From Cyrtodaria siliqua (Eukaryota; Mollusca; Bivalvia; Adapedonta; Hiatellidae), in NCBI GenBank assembly GCA_037043455.1, contig JAWPHD010002609.1:124001-188000 (forward strand): a stretch of DNA of 64,000 nt. The letters are read 5' to 3'. Positions 1-11,551 of the stretch are shown piece by piece. Numbering within the stretch: position 1 is the stretch's first letter; each line of letters starts with the position of its first letter. Below the pieces are notes generated by a model that did not search any database, had not been told where the DNA came from, and worked only from the letters and a program-made list of their open reading frames with translations. The position numbers and the translations under genes are program-made.

Positions 1-992
1 GATGGCCACTGGCAGCCATGTTTAACGTCGAATAAAAATAATGTTCGACTCGGATAACCATCATGTCATGCTGATAATTTTAGAAAAAGTCCCATATCAA
101 TATCTCTTAGTTTTCAAGAAGTAGTCGTAACAAACTTATTTTTTAAAAATCTATTTTTAGCCGTGGCGGCCATCTTGAATTTCCGGCCAACCTGAAATTT
201 TGCTAGGATCAATTAGACATCAAGAGCAACATTCCTGTGAATATTCATGAAAATCCGTCAAGTAGTTTCAGAGGAGTAGTCGCTACAAGTTTTCATTATA
301 TAACTCTATGTAAACAAAGATGGCCGCTGGCAGCCATGTTTAACGTCGAATCAAAACGATTTTCGACAAGGACCAACATCATGTCATGCTGATCATTTTA
401 GAAAAAGTCCCTTATCAATATCTCTTATAGTTTTCAAGAAGTAGTCGCTACAACCTTATTTTTTAAAAATCTATTTTTAGCCGTGGCGGCCATCTTGAAT
501 TTCTGGCCGACCTGAAATTTTGCTAGGATTAATTAGACATCAAGAGCAACATTCCTGTGAAGTTTCATGAAAATCCGTCAAGTAGTTTCAGAGGAGTAGT
601 CGCTACAAGTTTTCATTATATAACTCTATGTAAACAAAGATGGCCGCTGGCAGCCATGTTTAACGTCGAATCAAAACGATTTTCGACAAGGACCAACATC
701 ATGTCATGCTGATCATTTTAGAAAAATTCCCATAGCAATATCCCTTAGAGTTTTCAAGAAGTAGTCGCTACAAACTTGTTTTTTATAAACATATTTTTAG
801 ATTTGGCGGCCATCTTGGATTTCACATCTACATGAATTTTTGCAAGGATCAACTAGACTTCATGGGCAACATTTCTGTAAAGTTTCATGAAAATCTATTC
901 AGTAGTTTCAGAGGAGTAGTCGCTACAAAAAAAAAGTTAACGGACGGACGGACGACGGCATAAGCTCTGCTGATCTCTGATCAGTAGAGCTA
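1..992 (-). repeat. Family-1 array element, about three 320-bp units (window edge)
   Basis: Minus-oriented copy of the family whose units carry TTGTAGCGACTACTCCTCTG and, half a unit later, TTGTAGCGACTACTTCTTGA. It ends at 992 with the head GATCAGAGATCAGCAGAGCT (read on the minus strand). The other end is cut by the window. Confidence 0.93.
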
Positions 993-1199
993 AAAATGAG
1001 ATTTCAATTTTCTTCACTATTTCACCAACTTTTTAAAATATATTATTAATGCACTATAATAAAAAATTAGTCACATGTAAAAATAATTTGCTTTGATCTA
1101 TTCTAACAATTACTATTAATGATTGAACAAATGCAAGTGAAGAGAAAAACTAACGGGACGCCGTGAGTTTTTAAAAAATCAAGATTGCCGTGTGTCCCT
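993..1199 (-). mobile_element. Remnant of the D-type MITE next to family 1
   Basis: The terminus at 1199 reads, on the minus strand, AGGGACACACGGCAATCTTG beside TTAA. The interior matches the MITE at 45226 (GCATTTGTTCAATCATTAAT). The family-1 element abuts it at a T run, as it does in the copy at 51544. Confidence 0.7.
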
Positions 1200-1370
1200 T
1201 TAATATGCTCATGTTCATCCTTCATGCTCTTTTGGTCCTTCAGTTTACTGACCCTTATCAGTAGAGATCTCGTTTTCAAATCATCAGTTTAAATTTCATT
1301 TGATGGCTAGTCGATTCCCTGATTTTCTTTTTTTAATTCGACTACAAACTACAACTAAAGACAGAACTAC

Positions 1371-2060
1371 ACATCAAGAGGAACTTCCTGTCAAGTTTCA
1401 TGAAAATCCGTCACTTCGTTTCCGTAACATTTTAGCTCCAGCAGCCATTTTGGGCCGACATAATTCTCTCTGACCTAGGTAAACATCATTACTGAAGTCT
1501 CATGAAAGCCTTTGTAGTATTTACGGAAAGTAGTTGGTCACATTAATGTATGATGAAAGATGTTTATTAGCGGTGGTGTCCATCTTGATATTTGACCAAG
1601 CTGAAGTTTACTAAACTAACATCAAAGGCAACACTCCTGAGAAGTTCCATGACAATCTGTCCAGTAGTTTTAGGGAAATCCTCACAAAAGTTTCGTTCTA
1701 AAATCGTTTTTTTTTTGCTGTGGCAGTCACAGGATTTCCAGTCGACCTGAATTTTACTTTGGACAAACTTTACATAAAGAGCAACATTCCTGGAAAGTTT
1801 CACAATATCAATCTAGTCATTTTTAAAAAGTAGTCGCCACAGAATTGTCATTTAGCAAATCTATTAATAGATGTGGCTGCCATCTTTGATTTCTGAACGA
1901 CCCGCATTATACCTTGGCACTAACTAGACAACAAAATCCATCCTGTAGTTAAATAGAAGTAGTCCCCACAAGTCTTTATAGCCATGCTGGTATGGTGACC
2001 ATTCTAAATTTTACTGGATCAACGTTCTGTTAAGTTCCATGAAAATGCATCAAAATGTTT
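1371..2060 (-). repeat. Old, degenerate family-1 array
   Basis: Diverged units recognisable by AAGTTTCATGAAAATCCGTC, AAGTAGTCGCCACAGAA and GCGGTGGTGTCCATCTTGA-like text. No intact ends. Confidence 0.7.
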
Positions 2061-2279
2061 GTGTTCAACACACAAAAAGTTAATCTGACCATAGCAGCCC
2101 TTTTTACAATTTTGATAAGTGCACGACTGTGTGGCGTATTTAGTAATCCCGCCACCCACCTCCCTTTTCACTATATGAGTTCCTCTGACCCTAAAAAGCC
2201 ACAAAAAAGAAAAGGCTGCTATTAGGGTCAGAGAAGTTACGGATTAACAAAAAAATTACAGACAGATGAAGCAGCACCA

Positions 2280-2620
2280 AGGTGCAAGCTCAGGCTTATA
2301 CCATTAAAACACATGGGATACAAGGCACTTTTGAAACTGAAAACCTATCCACTGGGTCTGAACTGACGATACATATAATGCGTCACTACGAAAACCGACT
2401 ATATAAACATATAGCATCGTTGAGACACTGTGACAGAGTATCGATGTCACAGTTTTCACGATGTTCTAGTTATAGTCAGTTTTCGTAGACGCGTTATCTG
2501 TATTGACCGAGTTATACATACCCAATGCATCCAAAGATACGGAATTTATTTGAACGAACCAAATTTCAGAAAATAGGGTTCACCCATAGTTTATTAAATT
2601 GCCTTTAATATTGTGGTCCC
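2280..2620. repeat. Dispersed repeat with an internal long imperfect hairpin
   Basis: Shares ACCATTAAAACAC, ACTTTTGAAA and CAAATTTCAGAAAATAG blocks with 2930-3060 and, inverted, with 4820-4940. Positions 2383-2410 and 2470-2497 are inverted copies (CTACGAAAACCGACTATA) around a 60-base loop. Confidence 0.6.
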
Positions 2621-2770
2621 AGCTATGTTTTTGCCCCGACAGCAGATTAGTGATTAGTCTAGCTAAAAACATTCCTATAAACAATTGTCGAATAAGAAAA
2701 GGGACAGAACAAATACACAATCCAGATTGGGTTTTTTCTTCTTTTTTTAATTGGGCATAGTTTGTACAGT

Positions 2771-2846
2771 TTACTTCTTCTTGGATACACCAACAGTTTT
2801 ACCAATACGTCCAGTGGTCTTGGTATGTTGACCTCTCACACGCAGA
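2771..2846 (-). CDS. RPS18: RPS18 exon 6 with stop codon
   Basis: Completes the split Gly codon and encodes [24 protein letters not shown] before TAA. Acceptor TTTCAG. This basic tail is the most diagnostic part of uS13. Confidence 0.96.
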
Positions 2847-5800
2847 CTGAAATGGGAGAAATATTTTGTGATATTAATGCGGATCGAAATAAAATGGGGT
2901 TTTATACATCATATTAGGTTAAGGCTATTCCATTAAGACATACATGATACCCCAGGAAGGTACTTTTGAAATTGAACACTCACCCTTAGATGCAAAAATA
3001 GTTCAATGAACCAAATTTCAGGAAATAGTGTTCACCCATAGATGTTTATTAAATTGCCTTCCTGTTTTCTTTTATAATGGATTAGTCCTTATATTGGGAC
3101 AGCAACTCCAGAGGGAGATGAGTTTCCCCATCTCACATAACTCCGACAGAGTGAACCCACTACGCGCAGCAGAGGTATGTCCAAGTACAATGCTTTATCC
3201 ACTGAGCTACCAAGGTTGCTTAAACAATCGATATAGACCAAGGTTATGCCTATCCTGATGCAGCAAGCGATATAGAACTACCTTCAATGTTTATTTAATA
3301 ACCATATATTGAACCGATTTAAAGAAACTAACCCACCAAATAATGACAAAATTACACTTAAAAACTGTTTATCAAAACTCTATCGAGGTGTTCAGATCAT
3401 ATAATAATGTATATGTACTGATTAAATGTATAGATTTACAGGGGTCGAATTTCACTCTTGCGGACTCGCAAAATGCGAGTTGATTTTTCAGATTGCTTTA
3501 TCACCCACGACAGACTGACAGAACCAACAAATGATTCGACGACATATGTAGTCAAACCTCTCTCTCCAATTCCACATGATTATTTGCCTTACTTCATTGT
3601 CAAACGAAAATAAGTAAATGCAGTCTGTATCAGATTGACGCTTATCCAGTAAACAAGACTAGTGCAAGCGTCTTTACGTAATGAATCAATATCAACTTCC
3701 GGTAAGATAACTCGGGACTTTACACAATCAATTATCATGGCAGAATCGTCTGCTCGCAAAATCATTTTAGTTTTTCAAAAGACAAAATGACGAGATGGAG
3801 TCGAGCGAACGCGGGGAAAATAGTATGAAAGTTATTATTAGGTAAGGTTCACAATTCAGTTTCATACAGCATATACCGGAAAATTACCTTATCATCAACA
3901 CAATAATGAATTATAACAAACAAATGAAAAGTACTGTACAGTGACAGTCTAGTATATAGTCAGTTATCACATAATAAACGTCTTACATATATACAAAAAT
4001 ACTATTTTGAAACAGAATTTACATCCCATTATTACTTGAATAAAAATGCTAGTGAGAACCAATTTTAGCTAGTAGATTTTTTAGTCACTGGATATTTTTA
4101 GCTAGTGGCTAAATTTGTGAAATTCGACCCCTGGGTTAATATTAATGGGTTCTTATAATACAAGTGATTGAATATGCGTAAAATTAATTTGAGTTGGCAA
4201 CTGAATTTGACGCTCCACTTTTGGGGATTGGCCTGGCTGGTTAAAGCCATTTATTGTGTATATAGCATGGATTTTCAAAATATGCAAGCTACATATACCT
4301 CGTTGTCAGTAGATTTAGAAGCGGTGAACCTATGTTGTATATGTTGGCTGTTGTTGGCAGGATAGCTACTTTAATAAGGATTATAAGAACTAAACAAATG
4401 AAAAATAGAAAAAGACTGAACCACCCATCTAGATCCTCAAAGGAGTTCTTTAAACACAGGTCACAAAATGTGTAGTGCAACAAATGACAAGGAGCAAGTG
4501 ACCATGTGAAAGCTAACGAGCAATTGAACACAATTTTGTCAAATATTAATCTGGAAGAATAATGGTGGTCAAATATGAGTGAAACCACTAATATGTTCCA
4601 GCTGCCTATTCGATGTACACAGAATATGTACATACACACTAAAGTACATACGCATTAAACTAGGCCTGACATAAAAGAATCTGATTATTGTTAATGGAAG
4701 TTTAGATGGAAAAATGTGATGATTCAGCTAGTTTTTGGTGTATAAATCAATTTATTAGGCAAAACAATTAATTTTTCTGTTTCTGGTAACCTGAACAAGC
4801 GTTTGACACCAATAGCATTGAAAAATGTAAGGACTATTCCATTAAAACATGCCCCAGGAAGGCAACTTATTAAACATCTATGGGCGTACCCTATTTTCCA
4901 ATATTTGGTTCTTTAAACTCCATTTTGCATCTATGAGTGGGTGTTATAAAAAAGGCCTACCTACCGACCAGACTTTTTTTTGAAGCATGTTACCGGAAAC
5001 AGAACTATTTTTTTATGTGTGCTTAATGATGCTTTAAAGCTGTAACAATTCTTGTTTGGTGATCTTAACTGTACTTATGTTTAATCATTTCTTGTTTTGG
5101 AATCTTAATTATACTTACGTTTAATTTCTTGTTTTGTGATCTTAACTATGCTTATGTTTAATCATGACTTAAATTACTAGTAATATGAACCCCTTCTAAA
5201 TTAATACTGATGATTTACTTCACAAAAGTCCACTCCGGACTGGCAAACATGGTCTATCGTCATGTTTGCCAGTCCGAAGTTTCACAAATTCCATATGAAA
5301 TTGAAGCACACTGAGCTTTTCCCCCTTGTATTTGTAATGGCACCATTTTCAATTATAAACTTACCCCCAGTAATGACGGAGACCCCTGTGAGCTCGGATC
5401 TTCTTCAGTCTCTCCAAATCTTCACGGAGCTTGTTGTCCAGGGCGTTGGACATCACCTGTAAGAGAATGTAAAAGTGAACAAAAAACAGGTACAAAATGA
5501 CGGAGTTGTCATGATGAAACGTCTTATAATGGCACATTTAAACGAAATGGTTGGCAATCCCCAATACAGGGCGAATTTTGTTGTTGACTTATTTAACCTA
5601 TGGTTAAAGGGTATGTAGCGACACAGCCAAACCATCTTTATTATTGAGAGTTTTGAAATACTTGAATAAGGGTGAAAGAATTATCAAAATCGGATGATAA
5701 ACAAAGATATGATAATTTGAAGTTTCTGTTGAAACGGATATGGAAGCGGCCATTTTGAGAGCTATGACATCACGGTTCTAAATGACCATATATGGAACAT

Positions 5801-8800
5801 TTATAAATATGAACATTTACTGATTTATAGGGAAAAAATGACAGCAACTGTATGAAAAATATGTAATACTGAATGGCAATAATGATTTAAATCACCAGGA
5901 AAAACAATCATTCATTTGCAGTGATTTTCTTCGTTTTAAATGATATTTATCAATATTACATGTATGGTAGTATGGAACTATGACGTCATAGTTCTAAAAA
6001 TGGTGGCTCCCATATTCGTTTTAGAACAACATTTAAAGGGTCATATCTTTTTTGTTGATGGTCCGATTTTGATAATTATTTCACCTTTTTCCAAGTGTTT
6101 CAGAACTCTCAATAAAAGAGTTTGTTTTGCTGTGTCGCTACATTCCCTTTAAGCTTAACTGCCATTTATATCCAGAAATTTCATTTTAAAATAGCATGAA
6201 TTGCACTGTATTATCGCAGGCATTTTTTTCCAAATGTGAGATTCGCATCACATTTGTTAGATCTGTTGACTGCAGTGACATAGCCGACTGGTAAAAATTG
6301 TGCACATTAAACGATAAACTGCAGCTTCTACGTACCTGAGAGTATTTACCGTCCTTGATATCCTTCTGTCTGTTGAGGAACCAGTCTGGGATTTTGTATT
6401 GACGAGGGTTCTGTACGATGGTCATCACTCTCTCAATCTGCAACATTTATATTACAATGTCTGCATTAGTGGTGTACAAACTCATTTTTCATTAAGACTA
6501 CATTAATGCTGCCTGGCAATGTTGTATTAGGCCAAAAAGAAAAATAGATGCGTTTCCTGTTGCATGCTCTAAAAAAATAAGGTAGGTTGGTAGGCTTTTT
6601 TTTTTGGAGCAAGATCTTGTATCACATAAAACGCATATAAGTTGATGATACAACGTGAAAGTTTCTCTCTGATGTTGTCAGTTTACCTCGATATAAGACC
6701 GCCACAGTTAAATTACGCGTTCCTGTTGACTCTTTAAACCAGAAGACAATTGTTTAACATGCATTTTACTAAGGCCAAACAAAATAATATGTGTGGTTCA
6801 GGTAACCCGACCGACCCTATTTATTTACCGCCGAATCGCCGACCCTATTTAGTTTTTTCGGGTTGAGAACAAATTTTCGTGGGTACGTTCGGTAAAGAGT
6901 ACGAAACAACGCATAATACAACATGGCGGCGACCGTGTTCGCGTTTACTTTCGAAAGGAAAAAAATGAAAAAAATGATGAAGGCAGTCGTAAACCAAGCT
7001 ACATTGATCGATAAATTTCAAGAAAATCACCACGATTCTGGCTTAAAAACCAGTTCATTTCAGTGTTTCGCCTATAAGAATATGGGAGATGGAAGTCCCT
7101 TCGAGTAGCAATGCAAAACCCGATAGGTGGCGCCGCGTAAGCTATATTTAGAATTTAGGAATATCCCAACCTGGAGTTGGGTACGTCAAATTACGCATCT
7201 TTTAAGTGCTAAGACACTAAAAAGTGGAACTTTTTATGTTGAATATAGGAAGAAAACACTGCATACATTACGTAATTGACCTCACGGCTTTTGTTATTTA
7301 TTTGTAGATCTATGAAAAATAAATGGAAGCGAAGTGCGGTTTTTGGAAGTTCAGTATTAAATCGGATGATTACGCTCTAGTTTATGTACAAATAAAGTAC
7401 TTCAATAATTAATCTTCAATTTGTGTGTTTTATATTTAATCTCACAAAAAATGATGTATTTGCGCATTTTTCAACACCTGCTAACATCAGAAAAGACAAC
7501 TCTTGTCATGTGACTGTAATGCGCATGCATGGTACTACAAACAAGATCGTCTTTTTCGAGTCTTATTTCGGACTAGAAACTTGTTCCCACTAATAATTCT
7601 CATGAATTCTTTAGTGAAATAACACTTTAAATATTTCATACACATGTTATCATTCATCACGAAAGAACTTTTGGCTTTTTAGGCTAATTTACTCATTTTT
7701 CAGAATTGTTCAAATTTGACCTTGACATTGTCACGATAAGTCATGTAGGCCATCTAACGCGAGTACTCATTTGTTTACATAGCAAAGATGACGGGTTCAA
7801 CGCCAACTTGTGAAAATAGTAGCACATATTTAAAAGAAAAAGGGAAAGAAACATTCATTTGACACATTGCTTTGTAAATAAAGATCTGCATGACTTCATT
7901 GCAAGGAAAAAACAATATTTATCAGCTAGGTTGCTTTTTTCAGAAAAATTGATAAAAAAGGCTTATTCATTTTGGCAATTGTTGGACACAAAAAATATTT
8001 TTTTTGCATGTGGGGTGGTTCATAAACTTACTTTTTTTTCCTCAATGGACTATTTTGATGATACTATTTAGAAAATACTATTCAGTTTCCCAATATTTTC
8101 TAATTTGAAAAATGCGTTTGCATTGCTACTTCGAGGTATTTTTTAAACATGTGACACTATCATGAACATATTTAAATAAAAGTGAAGCCGTTTTCTTTCA
8201 ACTATGTACGTTATTAAGGGTGAAATATTATAATAAATTTTAATAGTTTAAATATCAATGTTCTCCAGAAGTGGATGGGACACGGTTCACTTATATACCG
8301 AGTGCAGACTTTGCATCTTTGCAACCCTCTTGTCAATTTCTTTTTAATATATTTCACTTTCAAAAAGGACTTAAAAACAGATATGTGCATTTTTATTTTA
8401 GTCAAATGAATTTATTTTGCTCTGACATGCTACATTTTTTTAAAATATTGTCCTGGTTGTATAAAGAGCCAATAACCAAACAAACATATTAAGCCAAGTA
8501 TTACAAAAGTATTAAAACACTGTGTTTGACCTATTTTTGGAACATGTCGAGAGAAAAAAAAAAAAAAAATCCCTACCTACCTACCCTATTTTTTTCCCCA
8601 ATGTTACCTGAACCACACATATTATTTTGTTTGGCCTAATTAGTTAAGATTTTAGCATCGTATTGTTTTAATACATGAAAAAAATAATTCAACTCAATGT
8701 ATCCTATGACATTCCAGGCAAATCATACGACTTAGGCCAAATAAAATGATACCTGTGTTTACTGTAACATTGCTGAAAAAGATAGGGTAGGTAGGTAGGC

Positions 8801-11551
8801 ATTTTATTTTATTTTTTTATTTTATTTTTAAGTTACATTTAAGGTGTTGATGAGCTTTGATGAATGGGAAAATGTGATATTTTAAAAACTACAGTAGATA
8901 ACAATATGAAATTGTGTATGTTTTATTGCTTCCCAAAAGACCTGACAACAACAGGCTCTTTTCCCAACCACTTGAAATTATTGCAAAGGGGTCAAACAGT
9001 TTAATTTATTTTTCGCAAGTTCCAACAGCAGGACAATGAGCACATGAGTCGGCCGTGATCGCGTGAACATAATTATTTTTCCCCCAATTAAAATAAAAAG
9101 GAGTCGGTGGTGTTTTCAGAGGGTCGGTCGGGTTACAGTAAACTCAGGTATACTTTTATTTAGCCTTACCTAAACATTTTACACTTTTTCCGTGTAAATG
9201 ATGTAAGCTATGTGATAAATCATTGTTCAGAACAAATTGAAACAAAACTGCATAAAAGTTTTAGGGTCGGCCCCTTAAAAAATAGGGACACTCGGGCCAT
9301 CAGAAACATATCTATTTTTATTTTTGGCTTGATAAACAAATGCAAACTAGAAGTCTTATAACAAACATTGTTTTAAATGACAGGACGTTTCAAATATCCG
9401 ATAAAAATCAAAACATTGTTTGCGAAGAAACTGTTTGCTGTTGAAAGGTAAGGGACACCAGTCTCCGCGAAAACCGTTTGTCCGTCGAACACGACAGACA
9501 AATTTCAGAAAATTCCCGTTAGTCGGTCCAAGTGTCCGGCCATTTTTTAGAACTAAATTCCTATCAGAAAACTCATAAAATTTTTATCACTTGTAAATTT
9601 CCCTTTACTCATTAAGAGTGTCCGGTCATTTTTAAAACTAAAATCCAGAAATCGTGTTTTGATCGCTTGTAATTTGAAGCCATACTTGTTTATAAATTCT
9701 CTCGACTGGGAAGGAGCCCATGGCTTTGAATTTGGGTTAAGAGCGCTATCCATTGGAATAAGGGGGGAAAATAGCAAGATGTTTGCTATTTAGTGGAATA
9801 TTTTTTTAAAGCTTTCATTAAAATGTATGTTGTATCATATCAATCATTGAGCATTTATTTTAATATATACAAACTATGGAAACTTTGTTCCCTGCTACCT
9901 ATTACTTGTATGCTTTCAAGTTCACATAGAGATTTGTAGTTAAAAAGGTTAATATGGCTGGTGTCAGGGCTTTTATTATTGGCTGTTAGGCCGGCTATTT
10001 ACCATTACTTGTAACTTTGGTTAGCTGACTGGCTATGTTTAGCAGTCCCCAAGAAATCAAAACAACTATGTTGTATCACCTGCCTACTTTTAAAACCGAA
10101 CCTGCCCTCTTACTCAAAATGAATTGAATGTTGTTTAACGGCTCATCAACACAGTACAAGTTATTTAGAGCCGCCCCAGAGAGAGGGGAAGGATACATAG
10201 GAATCCGGGAACCTGCCCTACTCATATTATCGAATAGATTCTTAAGGTTCTTTAACGAGTTCGGAGGATAGACCGATACACGGGACCGACCGGTTTACGT
10301 CCCCATCCGACGGACGAGGCTAAGGAAAAGTGTCTTGCCCAAGAACAAACAGACGGAACTCAGTGGCACCACGGAGGATTAAACCCGGGGACTCCGGTTA
10401 CAAATCCGCCACGCTACCGACTGAGCCACGCCAGCCCTCTTACTGAAAAATGAAGGGAAAGCCCTGAGTATGCAAAGTAATTTTCTATAAAACTGAGTGA
10501 ATTGTGCAGTTCCCCGGCTTATAAAACAATTCACGTTTTAATAAACATCCTAAATTAGTCACTTATATCTCCCTATGGAGATAAAAAAACTATTACTAAC
10601 CAATCTTTATATTAATTTGAACGGAGCCACAAATGCATGCAGTTACTTGTTCAGAAGTGTTACAAGTCAATTCAATGATTAAAAGATTAATATACCTCCT
10701 CCTCTGTTAGTTCACCAGCTCTCTTGGTGAGATCAACATCAGCCTTTTTACAGACAACATTGGCATAACGCCTACCAACACCCTGCAATACAAATCATTG
10801 TAGTTAAAATGGAGTAGTGAAAATTCATAAACACATTAAAATGAATATTGTTTAATTACATGTTCATGAGAGGCTGCAATTCACCTTCAATATATGTATA
10901 GATCATGCTGTTATTCCATAACACATACATGGTGCAATTTTTCATTAGTTCGGACTGCAGTGTTCGTAATAAAACATAAAAAGTGATCCTTTCTCTCCAT
11001 CACCCCTTATTGTCACAAGCATGGAATTGCAACTAAATAACTTATTCATACCTTGATGGCGATCAAGGCGAACATGATGTTACGCTTTCCATCAATATTC
11101 GTGTTCATCACACGAAGAATGTGCTGAAACTTCTCTGGACAAACCAAAGACTGAAAAACAAGAAAGATATCGTTAGTCGGTTCATGAAAAATATCAATTG
11201 CAAAAGTGGCGTTTAGCCAAAAGTGTTACAGGGAATCAAGTTTAGTATCCCGCCGCGTAAAAGCCAGTGTTTGCACAGAAAACAACCAAAATTTGATGTG
11301 TTACCGTGTAATTTGAGGTAAACAATATACGATATTCTGCGAAATTACGAGTACGAATCTCAGCAAAATATTCAACAACAACATAACTGGTAGATATAAA
11401 TTACAATCATTTAATGAGTTTAATGCATTATCTCTCAGATGAATTATTTTTGGATTCATAAATAGAACACATAACACCGATTAGAGCAGATATGTATGGG
11501 CTATCAATTATTTCCATGTCCTACCATTATGGCTAATAATGCGGAAAAGGA
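2771..11551 (-). CDS. RPS18: 40S ribosomal protein S18 (uS13), complete six-exon gene
   Basis: Encodes the small-subunit ribosomal protein uS13, which sits in the 40S head. Exons on the minus strand, in coding order: 11525-11527 (ATG only), 11052-11150, 10696-10782, 6336-6437, 5365-5456 and 2771-2846 (with TAA). Every boundary has GT-AG sites and phases agree, giving 152 codons, equal to the human protein. Recognisable blocks are the N-terminal [80 protein letters not shown] and the basic C-terminus ending VSKKK. The first exon carries only the start codon, as in vertebrate RPS18. A CCTTTTCC tract just upstream fits a 5'-TOP leader. A possible ATTAAA poly(A) signal lies at 2746-2751. Introns hold a SINE and several TIR elements. 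The gene identity is certain; exon 1 is less so. Confidence 0.96.
2930..3060. repeat. Second copy of the 2280 repeat
   Basis: CTATTCCATTAAGACAT, ATACCCCAGGAAGGTACTTT and CACCCATAG match 2280-2620 and 4820-4940. Lies downstream of RPS18 exon 5 in its last intron. Confidence 0.55.
3140..3225 (-). other. tRNA-derived pseudo-tRNA or SINE head
   Basis: The minus strand reads CCTTGGTAGCTCAGTGGATA, a perfect Pol III A box (TAGCTCAGTGG), and further on GTGGGTTCACTCTG, a weaker B box. The acceptor stem is not restored, so this is a SINE head or a dead tRNA. Confidence 0.5.
3439..4133. mobile_element. hAT-like non-autonomous element, TIR CAGGGGTCGAATTTCAC
   Basis: Begins CAGGGGTCGAATTTCAC and ends with the exact inverse, GTGAAATTCGACCCCTG. 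It has 17-bp perfect TIRs in 695 bp and no transposase frame. No clear 8-bp target duplication. Confidence 0.8.
4820..4990. repeat. Third copy of the 2280 repeat and a MITE fragment
   Basis: CTATTCCATTAAAACATGCC opens it. Inverted pieces GCATCTATGAGTGGGTG follow. From 4930 CCTACCTACCGACC resembles the interior of the elements at 6772 and 8734. Confidence 0.5.
5236..5276. other. Perfect 16-bp hairpin with 9-base loop
   Basis: CGGACTGGCAAACATG, loop GTCTATCGT, then the exact reverse complement. It lies in the last RPS18 intron, 89 bp from the preceding exon on the transcript. Function unknown. Confidence 0.9.
5365..5456 (-). CDS. RPS18: RPS18 exon 5
   Basis: Encodes [19 protein letters not shown] through HRGLRHYW and ends two bases into a Gly codon. 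Acceptor TTACAG, donor GG|GTAAGT. Confidence 0.96.
5608..6148. mobile_element. MITE with about 125-bp TIRs and TTAA target duplication
   Basis: Starts AGGGTATGTAGCGACACAGC and ends GCTGTGTCGCTACATTCCCT. TTAA flanks both sides (5604-5607 and 6149-6152). The similarity of the arms extends inward through TTATTGAGAGTTTTGAAA and ATTATCAAAATCGG. 541 bp, non-coding. The TTAA target suggests a piggyBac-type source. Confidence 0.9.
6336..6437 (-). CDS. RPS18: RPS18 exon 4
   Basis: 34 codons, [18 protein letters not shown] to [15 protein letters not shown]. Acceptor TTGCAG, donor CAG|GTACG. Phase 0 at both ends. Confidence 0.96.
6772..8637. mobile_element. 1.87-kb TIR element carrying a small open frame
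   Basis: About 36-bp TIRs: AGGCCAAACAAAATAATATG then TGTGGTTCAGGTAAC on the left, exact inverse on the right. The left inner arm has CCGACCGACCCTATTT and the right has CCCTACCTACCTACC. A 61-codon frame sits at 6923-7105. No transposase recognised. Confidence 0.85.
6923..7108 (+). CDS. Small open frame inside the 6772 TIR element, 61 codons
   Basis: ATG in a good context (AACATGGCGG); begins [20 protein letters not shown] and ends [14 protein letters not shown]. Unlike the surrounding AT-rich DNA it looks codon-like, and its N-terminal half is strongly basic. I recognise no family. It may be a captured first exon or chance. Confidence 0.3.
   Translation: MAATVFAFTFERKKMKKMMKAVVNQATLIDKFQENHHDSGLKTSSFQCFAYKNMGDGSPFE
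8734..9167. mobile_element. 434-bp MITE related to the element at 6772
   Basis: TIR AGGCCAAATAAAATGATACC then TGTGTTTACTGTAAC on the left; inverse on the right. Inner arms have GGTAGGTAGGTAGG and CCGACCGACCC, as in the larger element. Deletion-derived relative is the simplest reading. Confidence 0.82.
10124..10434 (-). mobile_element. tRNA-derived SINE, full length, with target duplication
   Basis: The minus strand starts AGGGCTGGCGTGGCTCAGTC (A box TGGCTCAGTCGG), has GGGTTTAATCC (B box), and a central GGGCAAGACACTTTTCC block. The tail is TTGAATTC-like. Flanks repeat CCCTCTTACT-AAAATGAA at 10105-10123 and 10435-10454, consistent with LINE-mediated insertion. Confidence 0.88.
10696..10782 (-). 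CDS. RPS18: RPS18 exon 3
   Basis: 29 codons, from [18 protein letters not shown] to [11 protein letters not shown]. Acceptor TTGCAG, donor GAG|GTATAT. Phase 0 at both ends. Confidence 0.95.
11052..11150 (-). CDS. RPS18: RPS18 exon 2
   Basis: 33 codons, from Ser2 to Lys34 ([18 protein letters not shown], then [15 protein letters not shown]). Acceptor TTTTCAG and donor AAG|GTATG. Cys at residue 5 replaces the Ile usual in vertebrates. Confidence 0.95.
11525..11551 (-). CDS. RPS18: RPS18 exon 1: 5' leader and start codon
   Basis: The minus strand reads ATG followed directly by GTAGGA, a usable donor. Exon 2 begins in phase with Ser-Leu-Val, so a lone Met codon is what is needed. The only CAT preceded by AC on the plus strand between exon 2 and about 12.5 kb that I found is here. 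The leader contains CCTTTTCCGC, a pyrimidine tract typical of ribosomal protein (TOP) mRNAs. The transcription start near 11550 is inferred. Confidence 0.7.
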
